From Hofstenia miamia (Eukaryota; Xenacoelomorpha; Acoela): DNA of 64,000 nt. The translations under genes were made by a program, and so were the position numbers. The stretch lies in the NCBI GenBank assembly GCA_004352715.1, contig SCFE01000043.1, positions 104,246 to 168,245 of the forward strand. The letters are read 5' to 3'. The notes below the pieces were generated by a model, which did not search any database, was not told the DNA's origin, and worked only from the letters and a program-made list of their open reading frames with translations. Shown here in pieces: positions 10,501-21,178 of this stretch (position 1 is the first letter of the stretch; each line of letters opens with the position of its first letter).

Positions 10501-13471
10501 GTGCACTTCGTTTCCCTCTTTGTGGTTTAAGATTACCCCTGCTATACAAAGAAATCTTTTAACTACTGCTGATGTAGTTGCTAAAACCAGAAGTTGCAGG
10601 GTTTTTGCCTGAATTTCTGTCACTAATTTGTTCACTGTGGAGGAACGCACCATGGGGGAAGCGGTTCAGGTCAGCCTGCGAGTTGGGTCGGGTTGATTGA
10701 GGTCAACTTGCAATTTAAAAAAAGGAACTTTAAAAAAGTATTTCTCCATTTGAACATTTCTTTGCCATGAAAATACTGTGATCAAAACACCATTCTTCAC
10801 CTTCAACTATTTAATCACCAAGCATTAATTGAGATCTTGCAGTAATTGGATTTGCATAGTTTCTCTATGTGCTTTCGCTGCCAGCTACCAGATTATAATT
10901 TATGTTTACTCAACTTGCAGATTGGGTCGAGCCAACAAAAAAGTAGTGCAGGTTGGGTCGGGTCAAGAGTATTTACAGTCAAGATCCACCTATGACAAAC
11001 ATTTTATTTCAAACCCAATCATAAGAACCTAGCCAGTGAATTAAAACATCAAGTATTTCTGAGAAGTGCCAAGTATGTATTTATTTTCAAGTATGTGCTA
11101 TCCCTATACTCAAATACAATACTTGAGTATCAAGCACTTGTTCAATACTCCGATTTGGTGTTAGTTTCAAACTTAAACAACCAAAAGTTCTTATTGGACA
11201 AAATTTTTATTTTCTATACAAGGTCATTTATTATTATTATGATTATTATCATTGAGATGGCTTTCAATAATATTCATGCATATTCTGCAAATATTGTCTA
11301 TGAGCTTATCCACTTCCTTTAGACTAATTTGCCCTGTGATTCAAGAGAAATTTATAAACCTATCTGTACCGTAAATAATGCAACTTTAATTAAAAATAGT
11401 AAATTCAAACTCAGATCCTTTGAGAAATTTCTACAACAATGTTTAAGTGCTATATTGTATAAGGCATTGATAAGCTCAATATAAATACAAATATCGATCA
11501 GGCAAAGTCGATGAACAATTATTTTATTCTCTAAGGAAATAGTCTTGTGTATTTAATATAATATTTCAATATTTATTAAAATTTTAAGCGGCTTATCATT
11601 AGTGATCAGTTTTCAGAGCACTTAATTAGAGCTATGCATTATTTATATTTATCTTCAACGAAGTCTTGGTTATTTGTATTCAACAAAATTGAATTATTAT
11701 CTAAGTCTAGGCCTATAATAATGTATTCTTAAGCCTTCCATTAGAAAGTAGCAATTACAATACCCACAAATTTTACATGATAAACACATTCGAGCAATAA
11801 TTTCTACACTTACTGTAAGTTTTACAAACACAAAATTACAATTTTTATCAAACATTTTGTATAGAAGCACATATACTGAAAGAAATTTTTGCTAAGAAAC
11901 CCCATTTTTTAATTTTTTCAAGAATCTACAAAACCCTTGGATGTCTCTATTTTTGATGTTACTAGAATGTGTAGCCTTATCATGTCAATTAAATTGTTAA
12001 AAATAACAAGAAAATATTCTTGTGATTGATTTCAAACTTCGAGTTCTATCAAGAGGACTGACCTAAGATGCAATTAACCTGCACTCTTCTCTGCTCCGAA
12101 AAAGAATAATAGTGATATTCAATACTATCAAGACGGTATGAAGCATAAAACATTCAGTGTATGAAAGCTCACACATCAAAAGCAGCATCAGCATCTTCAT
12201 TCTTGTTTGAGTCGGAAACATTTCCTTTTCCAAAAGCGTCTTCAAAAGTCTATCTTTAAAATGCCACGAAGAGTTGACAATGAGTATGCTGATAGTGTAT
12301 AGTCAGGAAAATTTAAAATCATTTGAGAGACTTTAAAAAATGAAAATATCTTCAGAACTCTGGATCGAACTACTCACATCGTACGTTGTAAATGTCAAGT
12401 CTGGTTCACTGATCTTTGTCTTGTTTGAGGCATCAAGACATTTTATGGTAGAAACAGAGTATTTTTATGGGACACTTGCAATAATTTACGTGTAAGCCAA
12501 GCGTTAATTATATGTTTCGCTCGTTATATGTTGCTGCAATTGACTATGACATTATTAGGCTAATCGTAGAGGACGGTATTGCATATATGTAGAAGGCTGC
12601 ATGGATATTTGCTCCTGATTGTATACATGCCATTTGTATTATAAACAGGGGTAATATTTGGTTGTGTGAAACATTTGGACAATCATATGCAATACTTATG
12701 GTTATTGCAAATCTGGCTTTTCAAGATTTCTCCAGGTCTCCTGCTTTAAATAAAAATATCCAACTTTTCAGATTCTTCTTATTTTTACATTTAGGGGTAT
12801 TAAATTGCGTCGAGTTGACATCTTAGTGTTTAGTAATAGTACATGTAACAAGCTGCACTTCGTTTATTAATTGTAGTTTCACGATTTTTTCGCAAATCTC
12901 CCGCTTTTATCCATTTTGTGATTGCAGCCCTTTTATTGTGATGCTAAAGATCCTCAACACAGAGATTTTAATTGGTTGAAATGTCAAGTATCTAAAACCT
13001 ATAATAACCTGTTAGGAAACGTGCCTAGAAACTGCTAAATATTTTCAAAATTTTCAAAGCTTTTCTGAATTCTCATTAGAAAAATCGCTATTTCATTGGG
13101 GAGCATCGGATTCCAAATTGTCAGCTGTGGCTTCCAATAAACACATTGTACCATTTGATCTATTACGAATGAAAGAACTACACACCTTAGGCTAAAGTGC
13201 TAGCACAAAATTGTATCGATATTTTAAAAAATGATTTGATGTCTCTTTGAAGGAAGACATATGTGTTTTTTATTTGTTACTGGAGCAGAATGGAATGTGT
13301 ACCTAAGCTTATAGCCACAGCCTTCTCGTTCCGCAATTTCAAAGAGCTTGGCAAGCACCAAGCTTTGCATTCAGTCTGAAAAGTAAAATGTTTGGTCTGA
13401 GTGTTTCCGCACTACTTCGGACTCATTCTATGTGTAGTGAAGGATTAATAGGCCGGAGAGGAGGGTAATTA
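7565..13471. other. Long intergenic stretch, no gene recognised
   Basis: About 6 kb of AT-rich DNA. Frames here (for example 8749-9072, 12063-12245) lack domains and codon bias. Two minor repeat signals are noted. Around 9525-9595 the word ACTTAATRCG recurs three times. The word GTTGGGTCGGGT occurs near 10683 and again near 10951 in direct orientation within a 300-bp block, as in hAT-type subterminal repeats. A possible AATAAA near 7965 could serve the 5645 gene but is far from its stop. Confidence 0.4.
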
Positions 13472-13514
13472 GCTTAGACCATAGACTTCTAAATTTAGAA
13501 GTCCATGCTTAGAC
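13472..13514. mobile_element. Ultrashort palindromic insertion, copy 1, with 8-bp target duplication
   Basis: A 27-bp near-perfect palindrome (13480-13506) is flanked on both sides by the same 8 bases, GCTTAGAC (13472-13479 and 13507-13514). Its arms read CATAGACTTCTAAA on the left and TTTAGAAGTCCAT(G) on the right, so the only asymmetry is A/G at position 4. Counting the final G as part of the insert gives a 28-bp palindrome with a 7-bp duplication. The same 27 bases occur again at 13773-13799 with different flanks, which shows that the palindrome moved as a unit. A 7-8 bp duplication fits hAT-type transposition. It is too small to encode anything. Confidence 0.75.
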
Positions 13515-13764
13515 GTAAGTTTGATCAGGTAATATGTTCAGCTCTTTGCTCTTTCGGCCTGTCGCATTGAATTTTGGAAGAACAATGAAACCGCGCGGTA
13601 AACAGCGGTTAAATCAAATACTAATTTAATACACATTTTGACAAGAAAACAACGAGGTTGTCTCTTTTGACAGCACTCCATCAAAATTAAATACACAGTT
13701 AATAACTAAGTGTATACAAACAAATATCAATCAATATTTCAAAACTCAATTAAAATACTGTGTC

Positions 13765-13807
13765 GGAAGAGGCATAGACTTCTAAATTTAGAAGTCCATG
13801 GAAGAGG
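13765..13807. mobile_element. Ultrashort palindromic insertion, copy 2, with 8-bp target duplication
   Basis: The insert 13773-13799 is identical base for base to 13480-13506. It is flanked by a different duplication, GGAAGAGG (13765-13772 and 13800-13807). Because the flanks differ from copy 1 while the insert is identical, segmental duplication of the locus does not explain the pair; two insertions into separate sites do. Between the copies lie 250 bases of unrelated DNA. Confidence 0.75.
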
Positions 13808-14567
13808 ACTATGATACTTAAATTACATTTCTTGTAATTAATTACCTAAATTGACATCTCCGTACGCACTCTCATGACTGCTCAAACAGGAATGGCAGTC
13901 CGCCTGCTCTGTAAAGATGACCTTGCCAACATATTGAAGCTATTCTGCGGATCAAGCCCTCAATAAATATGTAGTGCTTATAATGACAAATACTATGATG
14001 TGGGAGTGGGGCAAGAACTCATTTTTTCAAATGTGATAAAAGTTAATGTGTTTCAAAATAAACGCTCTTTACAACTTTAATTACAGACAGCTGTTTCAAG
14101 AGTCAATCCATTATCTGTTTGTCTACATTTATTCAAAATCATCAATTAATTTGTTTCTTCGCAATTGCTATTATATATTTTAGAATAGCAACAAGAAATT
14201 CTTAAGCAACTGGGTCCAAACCTTATTTACTATTTTTAAAAATTAACCAGAACATGTCAGAGTTGGGTAAGCCTATATAGCTATTTAGTGTATTATTCTG
14301 GAATATTTTTTAATAAAAAAATGATTGTGTGATCATTCATCTAATTTAGATAACAGTAAAATTTTAGTTAAGATATAAGAACATCATAAACGAGTGACAA
14401 TATGATAAGGGAAAGAGATTAACATTATGTACTATTTATAATTAATATTAGCTATAAATCAAATCTTCATGTCTGTTTGTGTTTGGATGTACATACAAAT
14501 TGCTAAGTTTTAAGTTGATTTGTGACTGTCATGAGCTCTTGTAATTTTTTGGAATATTGAAGAACAA
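13808..14567. other. Non-coding stretch, nothing recognised
   Basis: AT-rich, with no domain-bearing frame and no repeat structure seen. Confidence 0.45.

Positions 14568-14631
<64 letters not shown>
14568..14631. repeat. (AAT)n microsatellite running into a gap
   Basis: At least 21 perfect AAT units, truncated by the N run. Its true length is unknown. Confidence 0.95.
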
Positions 14632-14737
14632 NNNNNNNNNNNNNNNNNNNNNNNNNNNNNNNNNNNNNNNNNNNNNNNNNNNNNNNNNNNNNNNNNNNNN
14701 NNNNNNNNNNNNNNNNNNNNNNNNNNNNNNNNNNNNN
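14632..14737. other. Assembly gap (106 N)
   Basis: Begins inside the AAT array. Frames that appear to cross it are artefacts. Confidence 0.99.
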
Positions 14738-15131
14738 ACTATACACAGTCTCTTAGGCGTCAATTTGACTTTAGAGGTTCAGCAAACAGTTAAGGCTCAA
14801 GCAAAGTCACATGAAAAATTACATAAATTTTACAGAAATGAGAAAATTAATATTCTATTAAAAATTTTCTTAACTGCAGCAAAATTCGCATGTATTGAAA
14901 ATTAGCATACATTGAATGTCTATTGCTAACTTATGCATTTTACTTTTAAAACTTAAAAGATGTTTAAAACAATTTGCATAACATCGACTCTAATATCTGA
15001 TCCGTTTGAAATTAGCCTATATTGGTATAAATAACTTTCGGAAATATCCAAAAAATCAAGCTGAGCAATTGCTGATTGACTGTCAACTTGTAGTAAAGCC
15101 ATTAAATTAATTATAAATCATTCTTTACTAG
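14738..15131. other. Non-coding stretch between AAT arrays
   Basis: AT-rich. No gene seen. Confidence 0.45.
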
Positions 15132-16460
15132 TTAATAATAGTAATATTGATAATAATAATAATAATGATAATAATAATAATAGAAGGCAGATTCTACAAA
15201 GAACTAGATGCAGGAGGAAAGGCTACAGCTAAAGCAGGTGAAGGCGCAGTAAGGTTCTGGGAGAATATATGGGGAAGTGCAGGACCAGAGATAGAGAGTG
15301 TACAGATGCAGAAAGAAGTCAGGCAAGAAGAAGAAGTAATCACAACTGTAAGGTTGAAGGAGGCTCTAAAGAAGATGAAGAACTGGAAGGCGCCAGGCAG
15401 AGATGAGGTACATGGGTATTGGCTGAAGAAGTTCACAAGTGTTCATGAGAGACTAGCAGCAGCATTGGAGGAGTGTGTGGTGAGTGGGTGTCCAGAGTGG
15501 ATGGTAGTGGGGAGGACATTTCTGATACAGAAGGACCCAAAGAAAGGCAGTGAGGCAAGCAACTTCAGACCAATAACATGTCTGCCAACAATGTGGAAAT
15601 TGCTAACTTCAGTGATTTCAAATAGGCTGGCATGTTACTTAGAGCAGAATAGATTGATACCAGAGGAGCAGAAGGGATGTAGGACGAAGACAAGAGGATG
15701 CAAAGATCAGTTGTTGATAGACCAGGCAGTGGTGGAGAATTGCAGAAGAAGGAAGACAAACTTGGCAATGGCATGGATAGACTACAGGAAGGCATATGAC
15801 AGCATTTCACATAAGTGGGTATTGAAGACGTTAGAGGCTAATGGAGTTTCACAGAAATGGGTTGAATTTCTAGAGAGAGAGATGGGAAAGTGGCAGACTG
15901 AGATAGATGGGCANAATTGCTAACTTCAGTGATTTCAAGTAGGCTGGCATGTTACTTAGAACAGAATAGGTTGATACCAGAGGAGCAGAAGGGATGTAGG
16001 ACAAAGACGAGAGGATGCAAAGATCAGTTGTTGATAGACCAGGCAGTGGTGGAGAATTGCAGAAGAAGGAAGACAAACTTGGCAATGGCATGGATAGACT
16101 ACAGGAAGGCATATGACAGCATATCACATAAGTGGGTATTGAAGACGTTAGAGGCTAATGGAGTTTCGCAGAAATGGGTTGAGTTTCTAGAGAGAGAGAT
16201 GGGAAAGTGGCAGACTGAGATAGATGGGCATAGGTTGAGGTTTAGACGGGGTATATTCCAGGGAGACAGCTTAGCGCCACTACTGTTTGTAGTTAGCTTA
16301 ATACCTATCATAGAAAAGTTAAAGGAGACAGGCATAGGGTATAAGATGGAGAAGAATGGCAGAGCAGTGAGTCACCTGTGGTACATGGACGACCTGAAGA
16401 TGTACGCTAGCTCAAAAAAGATGTTGCAGAAGCAAGTGGAGACATTGGAGAAGGCAAGCA
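15132..16460 (+). mobile_element. R4/Dong-like non-LTR retrotransposon, copy 1, 5'-truncated at an AAT repeat
   Basis: An imperfect AAT array (15132-15181) passes directly into an open RT frame. Visible blocks in order are NWKAPGRDEVHGYW (RT block 1-2), [49 protein letters not shown] (catalytic Asp region), [16 protein letters not shown] and WYMDDLKMY, the catalytic MDD box. The combination EQKGC..G.KDQLLID with [13 protein letters not shown] is typical of the R4/Dong-type RTs that carry a restriction-like endonuclease at the C-terminus. That domain and the 3' end fall in the following 1000-N gap. The frame has no stop apart from the artefact at base 15914. 5' truncation and fusion to AAT match the (TAA)n target preference known for Dong. 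Confidence 0.82.
15598..16230 (+). repeat. Probable false duplication inside R4-like copy 1 around a single N
   Basis: Bases 15598-15913 and 15915-16230 are the same 316-bp RT segment with about eight substitutions and no length change, separated by one N. The element's RT is therefore read twice. The simplest view is two allelic contig ends placed in tandem by the assembler. Confidence 0.85.
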
Positions 16461-17460
16461 NNNNNNNNNNNNNNNNNNNNNNNNNNNNNNNNNNNNNNNN
16501 NNNNNNNNNNNNNNNNNNNNNNNNNNNNNNNNNNNNNNNNNNNNNNNNNNNNNNNNNNNNNNNNNNNNNNNNNNNNNNNNNNNNNNNNNNNNNNNNNNNN
16601 NNNNNNNNNNNNNNNNNNNNNNNNNNNNNNNNNNNNNNNNNNNNNNNNNNNNNNNNNNNNNNNNNNNNNNNNNNNNNNNNNNNNNNNNNNNNNNNNNNNN
16701 NNNNNNNNNNNNNNNNNNNNNNNNNNNNNNNNNNNNNNNNNNNNNNNNNNNNNNNNNNNNNNNNNNNNNNNNNNNNNNNNNNNNNNNNNNNNNNNNNNNN
16801 NNNNNNNNNNNNNNNNNNNNNNNNNNNNNNNNNNNNNNNNNNNNNNNNNNNNNNNNNNNNNNNNNNNNNNNNNNNNNNNNNNNNNNNNNNNNNNNNNNNN
16901 NNNNNNNNNNNNNNNNNNNNNNNNNNNNNNNNNNNNNNNNNNNNNNNNNNNNNNNNNNNNNNNNNNNNNNNNNNNNNNNNNNNNNNNNNNNNNNNNNNNN
17001 NNNNNNNNNNNNNNNNNNNNNNNNNNNNNNNNNNNNNNNNNNNNNNNNNNNNNNNNNNNNNNNNNNNNNNNNNNNNNNNNNNNNNNNNNNNNNNNNNNNN
17101 NNNNNNNNNNNNNNNNNNNNNNNNNNNNNNNNNNNNNNNNNNNNNNNNNNNNNNNNNNNNNNNNNNNNNNNNNNNNNNNNNNNNNNNNNNNNNNNNNNNN
17201 NNNNNNNNNNNNNNNNNNNNNNNNNNNNNNNNNNNNNNNNNNNNNNNNNNNNNNNNNNNNNNNNNNNNNNNNNNNNNNNNNNNNNNNNNNNNNNNNNNNN
17301 NNNNNNNNNNNNNNNNNNNNNNNNNNNNNNNNNNNNNNNNNNNNNNNNNNNNNNNNNNNNNNNNNNNNNNNNNNNNNNNNNNNNNNNNNNNNNNNNNNNN
17401 NNNNNNNNNNNNNNNNNNNNNNNNNNNNNNNNNNNNNNNNNNNNNNNNNNNNNNNNNNNN
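16461..17460. other. Assembly gap (exactly 1000 N)
   Basis: Starts inside the R4-like RT and ends at an AT repeat (17461-17479). The exact 1000 suggests a placeholder size. Confidence 0.99.
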
Positions 17461-17649
17461 ATATATATATATATATATACTTATTCAGGCACAAAGTACA
17501 ATGGATTTTTTACTGAGTGACCACGACCTCTGATTTTCTTCATACTTAGCATCTGTGAGCAGTTTGGCTAGTTAATCTAAAAAAATTCCAAATTGGGAAT
17601 ATGTGATAGATTTTGGGTTTATTTAATTGCCACACCACCACATATGCTC

Positions 17650-19393
17650 TCAAAGGGAGCAATTCTAAGAAAATATAAGAATCAGAACAAATTTATTGCG
17701 CAATATATATATACAAGATCTACAAACTAACACATGACAAAAAAAATAAACATGAACAATAACTACAAATAAATATGTACAATATATAATAATATAATCA
17801 TATAATCAATATTTGAGTTGATGTTTGTGTAGGTGCTCAATGTTGGATGTATGTTTCGAATGCATGAAGTGTATTACCCCTAATGTATACTGTTTTATTA
17901 GAAGAAATTGTTTCAATTTTTTTCTAAACTTTTTATAGTTTTTTTCTATTCGCGTTTCATAATCTAAATTATTCCACAATTTAATTGATATGTGATGAAA
18001 GCCATTATAATTTTTATCTAAACTCAAAAATTTTTGCGATCGCTCATTTAATTTAATATAGTCATTAAGGAAAAGGAGAGATGTTTGTAGAGATTTGAAT
18101 TTAAATAAGATAGATAGCATATGCATATGAATTTGATAGAACGGAGATAATATTTTATATTTATTACGATATACTGATGCTTCGTCATGCTTTTGTGCAA
18201 AGTTTAGAGTTTTTATACACCAATTAAATGTCTTTGATAGAAGCATACGATGTTTCGAATTTAGGTTAGTTAAAAGAAAAGAACAGTATTGAAAATGAGA
18301 TAAACAGAAAGCATGTATTAGTTGTTTATGATAATTGCTTGATATTACATTGCGTAAGTGATAAAGATATCTAATGCCTGCAGTCATTTTTTGAATCTTA
18401 TTCAGTAGAAATTTTTCAAATGTAAATTCATTATCTATCTCCACTCCTAAATAACTGACTGATTCACTTTGCTTTATTGACTCATTATTTATCTTTAGTT
18501 CTATATCATTAATTAGATTTCTTTGTGCCTTCGGTGAAAAAATTATAAATTGAGTTTTTTCAATTTTTAGTTTCAGTTGATTACTAGTAATATAATTGTT
18601 TAATTTTTCTATATCTTTTTGGAGGCTTTTTGTAGCATCAAAAGCATTTTTTGCGGTACTTATTAGGCATGTGTCGTCAGCATATTGGTAGATGTCGCTG
18701 TGTTTAACATGTTTTATTATATCATTTACAAAAATTGCAAATAAAATAGGGCCAAGTACAGTACCTTGGGGCACCCCACGGTCGGTCGTAACATAACTTG
18801 ATTTTTTACTGTTTAATATTACACGCTGCTGTCTATTTTTAAGAAGTTCATAATTAAATTAATTGAGTTAACACCAAAATTATAATTTACAAGATTGTCT
18901 TGCAAGATATAGAAATTCATTGACTTGAATGCCTTACTTAAATCTAGTAATGCTACACAACTTCACTTATTATGAGATATATTAGACTTAATTTGTTGCG
19001 TGATTGATAATATTGCGTACTGTGTGCTATGCGCAGGACGAAAACCAAATTGCTTATTCGATAGGATGTTTTCAGATTTTAGGAATGCGTATATTTGAAT
19101 ATACAACAGTTTTTCAAAGAGTTTGCTAAAAGGATGGGTCTATAATTTTTTGCGTTTAGGTTGTCACCTTTTTTATATATAGGATTTATATCTGATATTT
19201 TTAGTAAGTCTGGAAATTCACAATCAATAATACATTGATTAAATGCGACTAACAATTGTTCTCCAAAAATAGGAAAAAACGTTTAATAATTAAAAATGGG
19301 AGATTATAAGAAGCGGTTGATTTGTTGATATCAAGTTTTTTAACAATGTTTTCTAATTCATTGATTGTAAAGGATCACGCACTCTGTATTTAT
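17650..19393 (-). mobile_element. CR1/L2-like non-LTR retrotransposon, RT region and 3' end, decayed
   Basis: On the minus strand, from about 19240 downward, the reading is KISDINPIYKKGD, NAKNYRPI, LSKLFEKLLY, SNKQFGFRPAHST and ALLDLSKAF in shifting frames. It then runs into a long frame (18774-17806) starting PQGTVLGPILFAIFVNDI with the catalytic YADDTCLI and ending with the family tail (LWNNLDYETRIEKNYKKFRKKLKQFLL). These are RT blocks 1-7 of the CR1/L2/Jockey group in correct order. Frameshifts and a stop before 18774 break it. The 3' UTR-like segment holds GCAATAAATTTG (about 17692), shared with the 62.3-kb relic. Relatives in this window are at 25.4, 42.4, 56.6 and 62.3 kb. Confidence 0.85.
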
Positions 19394-19526
19394 NNNNNNN
19401 NNNNNNNNNNNNNNNNNNNNNNNNNNNNNNNNNNNNNNNNNNNNNNNNNNNNNNNNNNNNNNNNNNNNNNNNNNNNNNNNNNNNNNNNNNNNNNNNNNNN
19501 NNNNNNNNNNNNNNNNNNNNNNNNNN
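19394..19526. other. Assembly gap (133 N) with repeated flanks
   Basis: The 30 bases before the gap (19364-19393) are repeated exactly after it (19527-19556), so the gap may not exist, or a real inverted or tandem structure was collapsed here. Confidence 0.9.
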
Positions 19527-20212
19527 ATTGTAAAGGATCACGCACTCTGTATTTATACTAGTAAGATTCAAGCTAAACTTCCTAAATTTAAAACGATTTT
19601 TTCTAGGTATTTCAAAAATTATTTAGATGAGATCATGGAAAATTTACTTAAAAAGTTTCCATTCGACTATATTTTTACTCTAAATTTTGGTTCCCACATG
19701 CTAAATTACATCGCGGCACAGATCAATCAAGCCCTAAACAAAGTAGCACCGCTAAAAACCCGCCGAGTAGTTAATAAATCATTTTGAGCACCATTGATAA
19801 TCAAGTAATTAAGAATACCGTAAACATAAAGCAGAAACTCTTTGAACTAGCTAAAGCTAATCCGACCGAAATAAATTGGACTAATTACATAAGATCAAAG
19901 AAATTAATTAAGGACTTACGTACTAAAAATTTAGCTTTAAAACAACGTCAATTTTTTTTGAAAATTTAAATTCTTCTAAACAAAAATGGAAATTTCTAAA
20001 CCGTTCTATTGGAAAATCGAATGGGCTCAATAGTGACATTTCAGAAATTAATGTTGATAATAAAATATTTATCGAAAAAAAGGATACTAAATAATTTATA
20101 TCAGACATTTAAAGAATTAGGTAACTTCAATTTTCCTAAACCTCCTCTATCAGAACTTAGGCAATCAAATTTTAAGTCAACGTTTCAATTTAGACTGTCC
20201 ACCTTAAGGTAG
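19527..20212 (+). mobile_element. CR1/L2-like ORF2 segment between endonuclease and RT, plus strand, decayed
   Basis: The plus strand gives, in shifting frames, KLPKFKTIFSRYFKNY, LNYIAAQINQALNKVAPLKTRR, then KWKFLNRSIGKSNGL and SEINVDNKIFIEKK. This is the pattern of the connector of CR1/L2-type ORF2, where an 'xxFNxxxxxxxxxAPxKxxxx' segment and an 'W..LN' helix come before the RT. The orientation is opposite to the RT at 17650-19393, so these are pieces of two insertions or an inverted copy. Stops and shifts are frequent. No RT block 0-7 follows on this strand. Confidence 0.6.
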
Positions 20213-20482
20213 AATTAGTGGTAAAGGGGCTAAAATCATTATTTTTCAACCAATTCTATTGTAACTTGGCATATAGCATCCTGATAGACTAAAAAAATTT
20301 TTGCAATTTTTTTGCATAAATTATGCAAATTAGGTCATCAAAGATGGCCGAACGGTTCCCGAAATGGTACATAACTTTGGTGCAAGCTTGTACCCACAAA
20401 TATTAAGCAATTGTAATGAAATTTTGCATGCTGATAGCTTATGAGCTGCTCTAGGGCATGTACCAAAATCAGTGGTCTGCTN
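20213..20482. other. Unassigned stretch with short palindrome
   Basis: No gene. It contains the palindrome TTTGCATAAATTATGCAAA (about 20310-20330). A single N lies at 20482, at the edge of the ORF1-like fragment. Confidence 0.4.
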
Positions 20483-21046
20483 AATCAGTTCAACTAGATG
20501 ATTGATATTGGATTTGAAGTTTTGAACATCTGTGGAATGTATGGCATCAATTAGACCAGTATTGAAGATAACAGAATTGACGTGAACTTTCGGATATTGT
20601 GAGATCTTTTCAGCAAGAAGCCTAGAATTGTGACCAGGATAAGAATGGATTGAAGTCGTTTGATTATGTAAAAGATTATGCAAGCGGACATATTTTAGAA
20701 TGCTGCTTCCAATGATTAGTGACGATGAGCCAGGTTTGATAGATTTCACTTATCTTCTCGGGAGAGTAGAACTTCGTGCTTCATTAGATTTCTTTCTAGG
20801 AGACTTGGGCGGATTTTTGAAAGAGACATAGTGATGTTCAGAAGGAGAATCAAACATTTGTGTAGAACATGATGCATTGTTAGAATTAGCCGATTTTGTA
20901 GGAGAAGACTGGGTTGAAGCATTAGAGACAGATTTCAATGAACTTTTGAAGAGGAGTAGGAGAGCTTCAACGGCGTTTTCTTTGTTGAGCAGAGTGAACA
21001 TTTGATGAAGCGGCATTTTCTTTTTATCTTTGATTAAAGAAAACAC
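20483..21046 (-). pseudogene. ORF1 of a CR1/L2-like element with an SGNH-esterase-like domain, broken
   Basis: The minus-strand frame from 21046 starts with a Ser/Asn-rich leader (21046-20750), meets one stop, and continues in the same frame as PGSSSLIIGSSILKYVRL, SYPGHNSRLLAEKI and VNSVIFNTGLID. This is the layout of the SGNH/GDSL hydrolase domain found in ORF1 proteins of several CR1/L2-type elements: block I GDS is here GSS, keeping the Ser, the SYPG turn is present, and block III GTND is degraded to GLID. The C-terminal block with the DxxH pair is lost at the N at 20482. The strand matches the RT at 17650-19393, so both may come from one disrupted insertion. Catalysis is unlikely. Confidence 0.65.
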
Positions 21047-21137
21047 CGCATCGAGGGTAGGCGCTCAAGCAAATAGATTATCACGTATTGCTTCTGCGAG
21101 CAAGAGTGAGATCCGACCGTCTTCGACCGGAACAGAC

Positions 21138-21178
<41 letters not shown>
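21138..21178. repeat. (AAT)n microsatellite at the 5' junction of R4-like copy 2
   Basis: About 13 near-perfect ATA/AAT units directly abut RT coding sequence at 21179. Confidence 0.95.

Noticed and set aside
16412-17533. Long open frames crossing N runs (also at 22.1, 22.8-23.9 and 62.4-63.6 kb)
   Set aside because: They exist only because N codons are not stops. No real coding sequence is visible inside.
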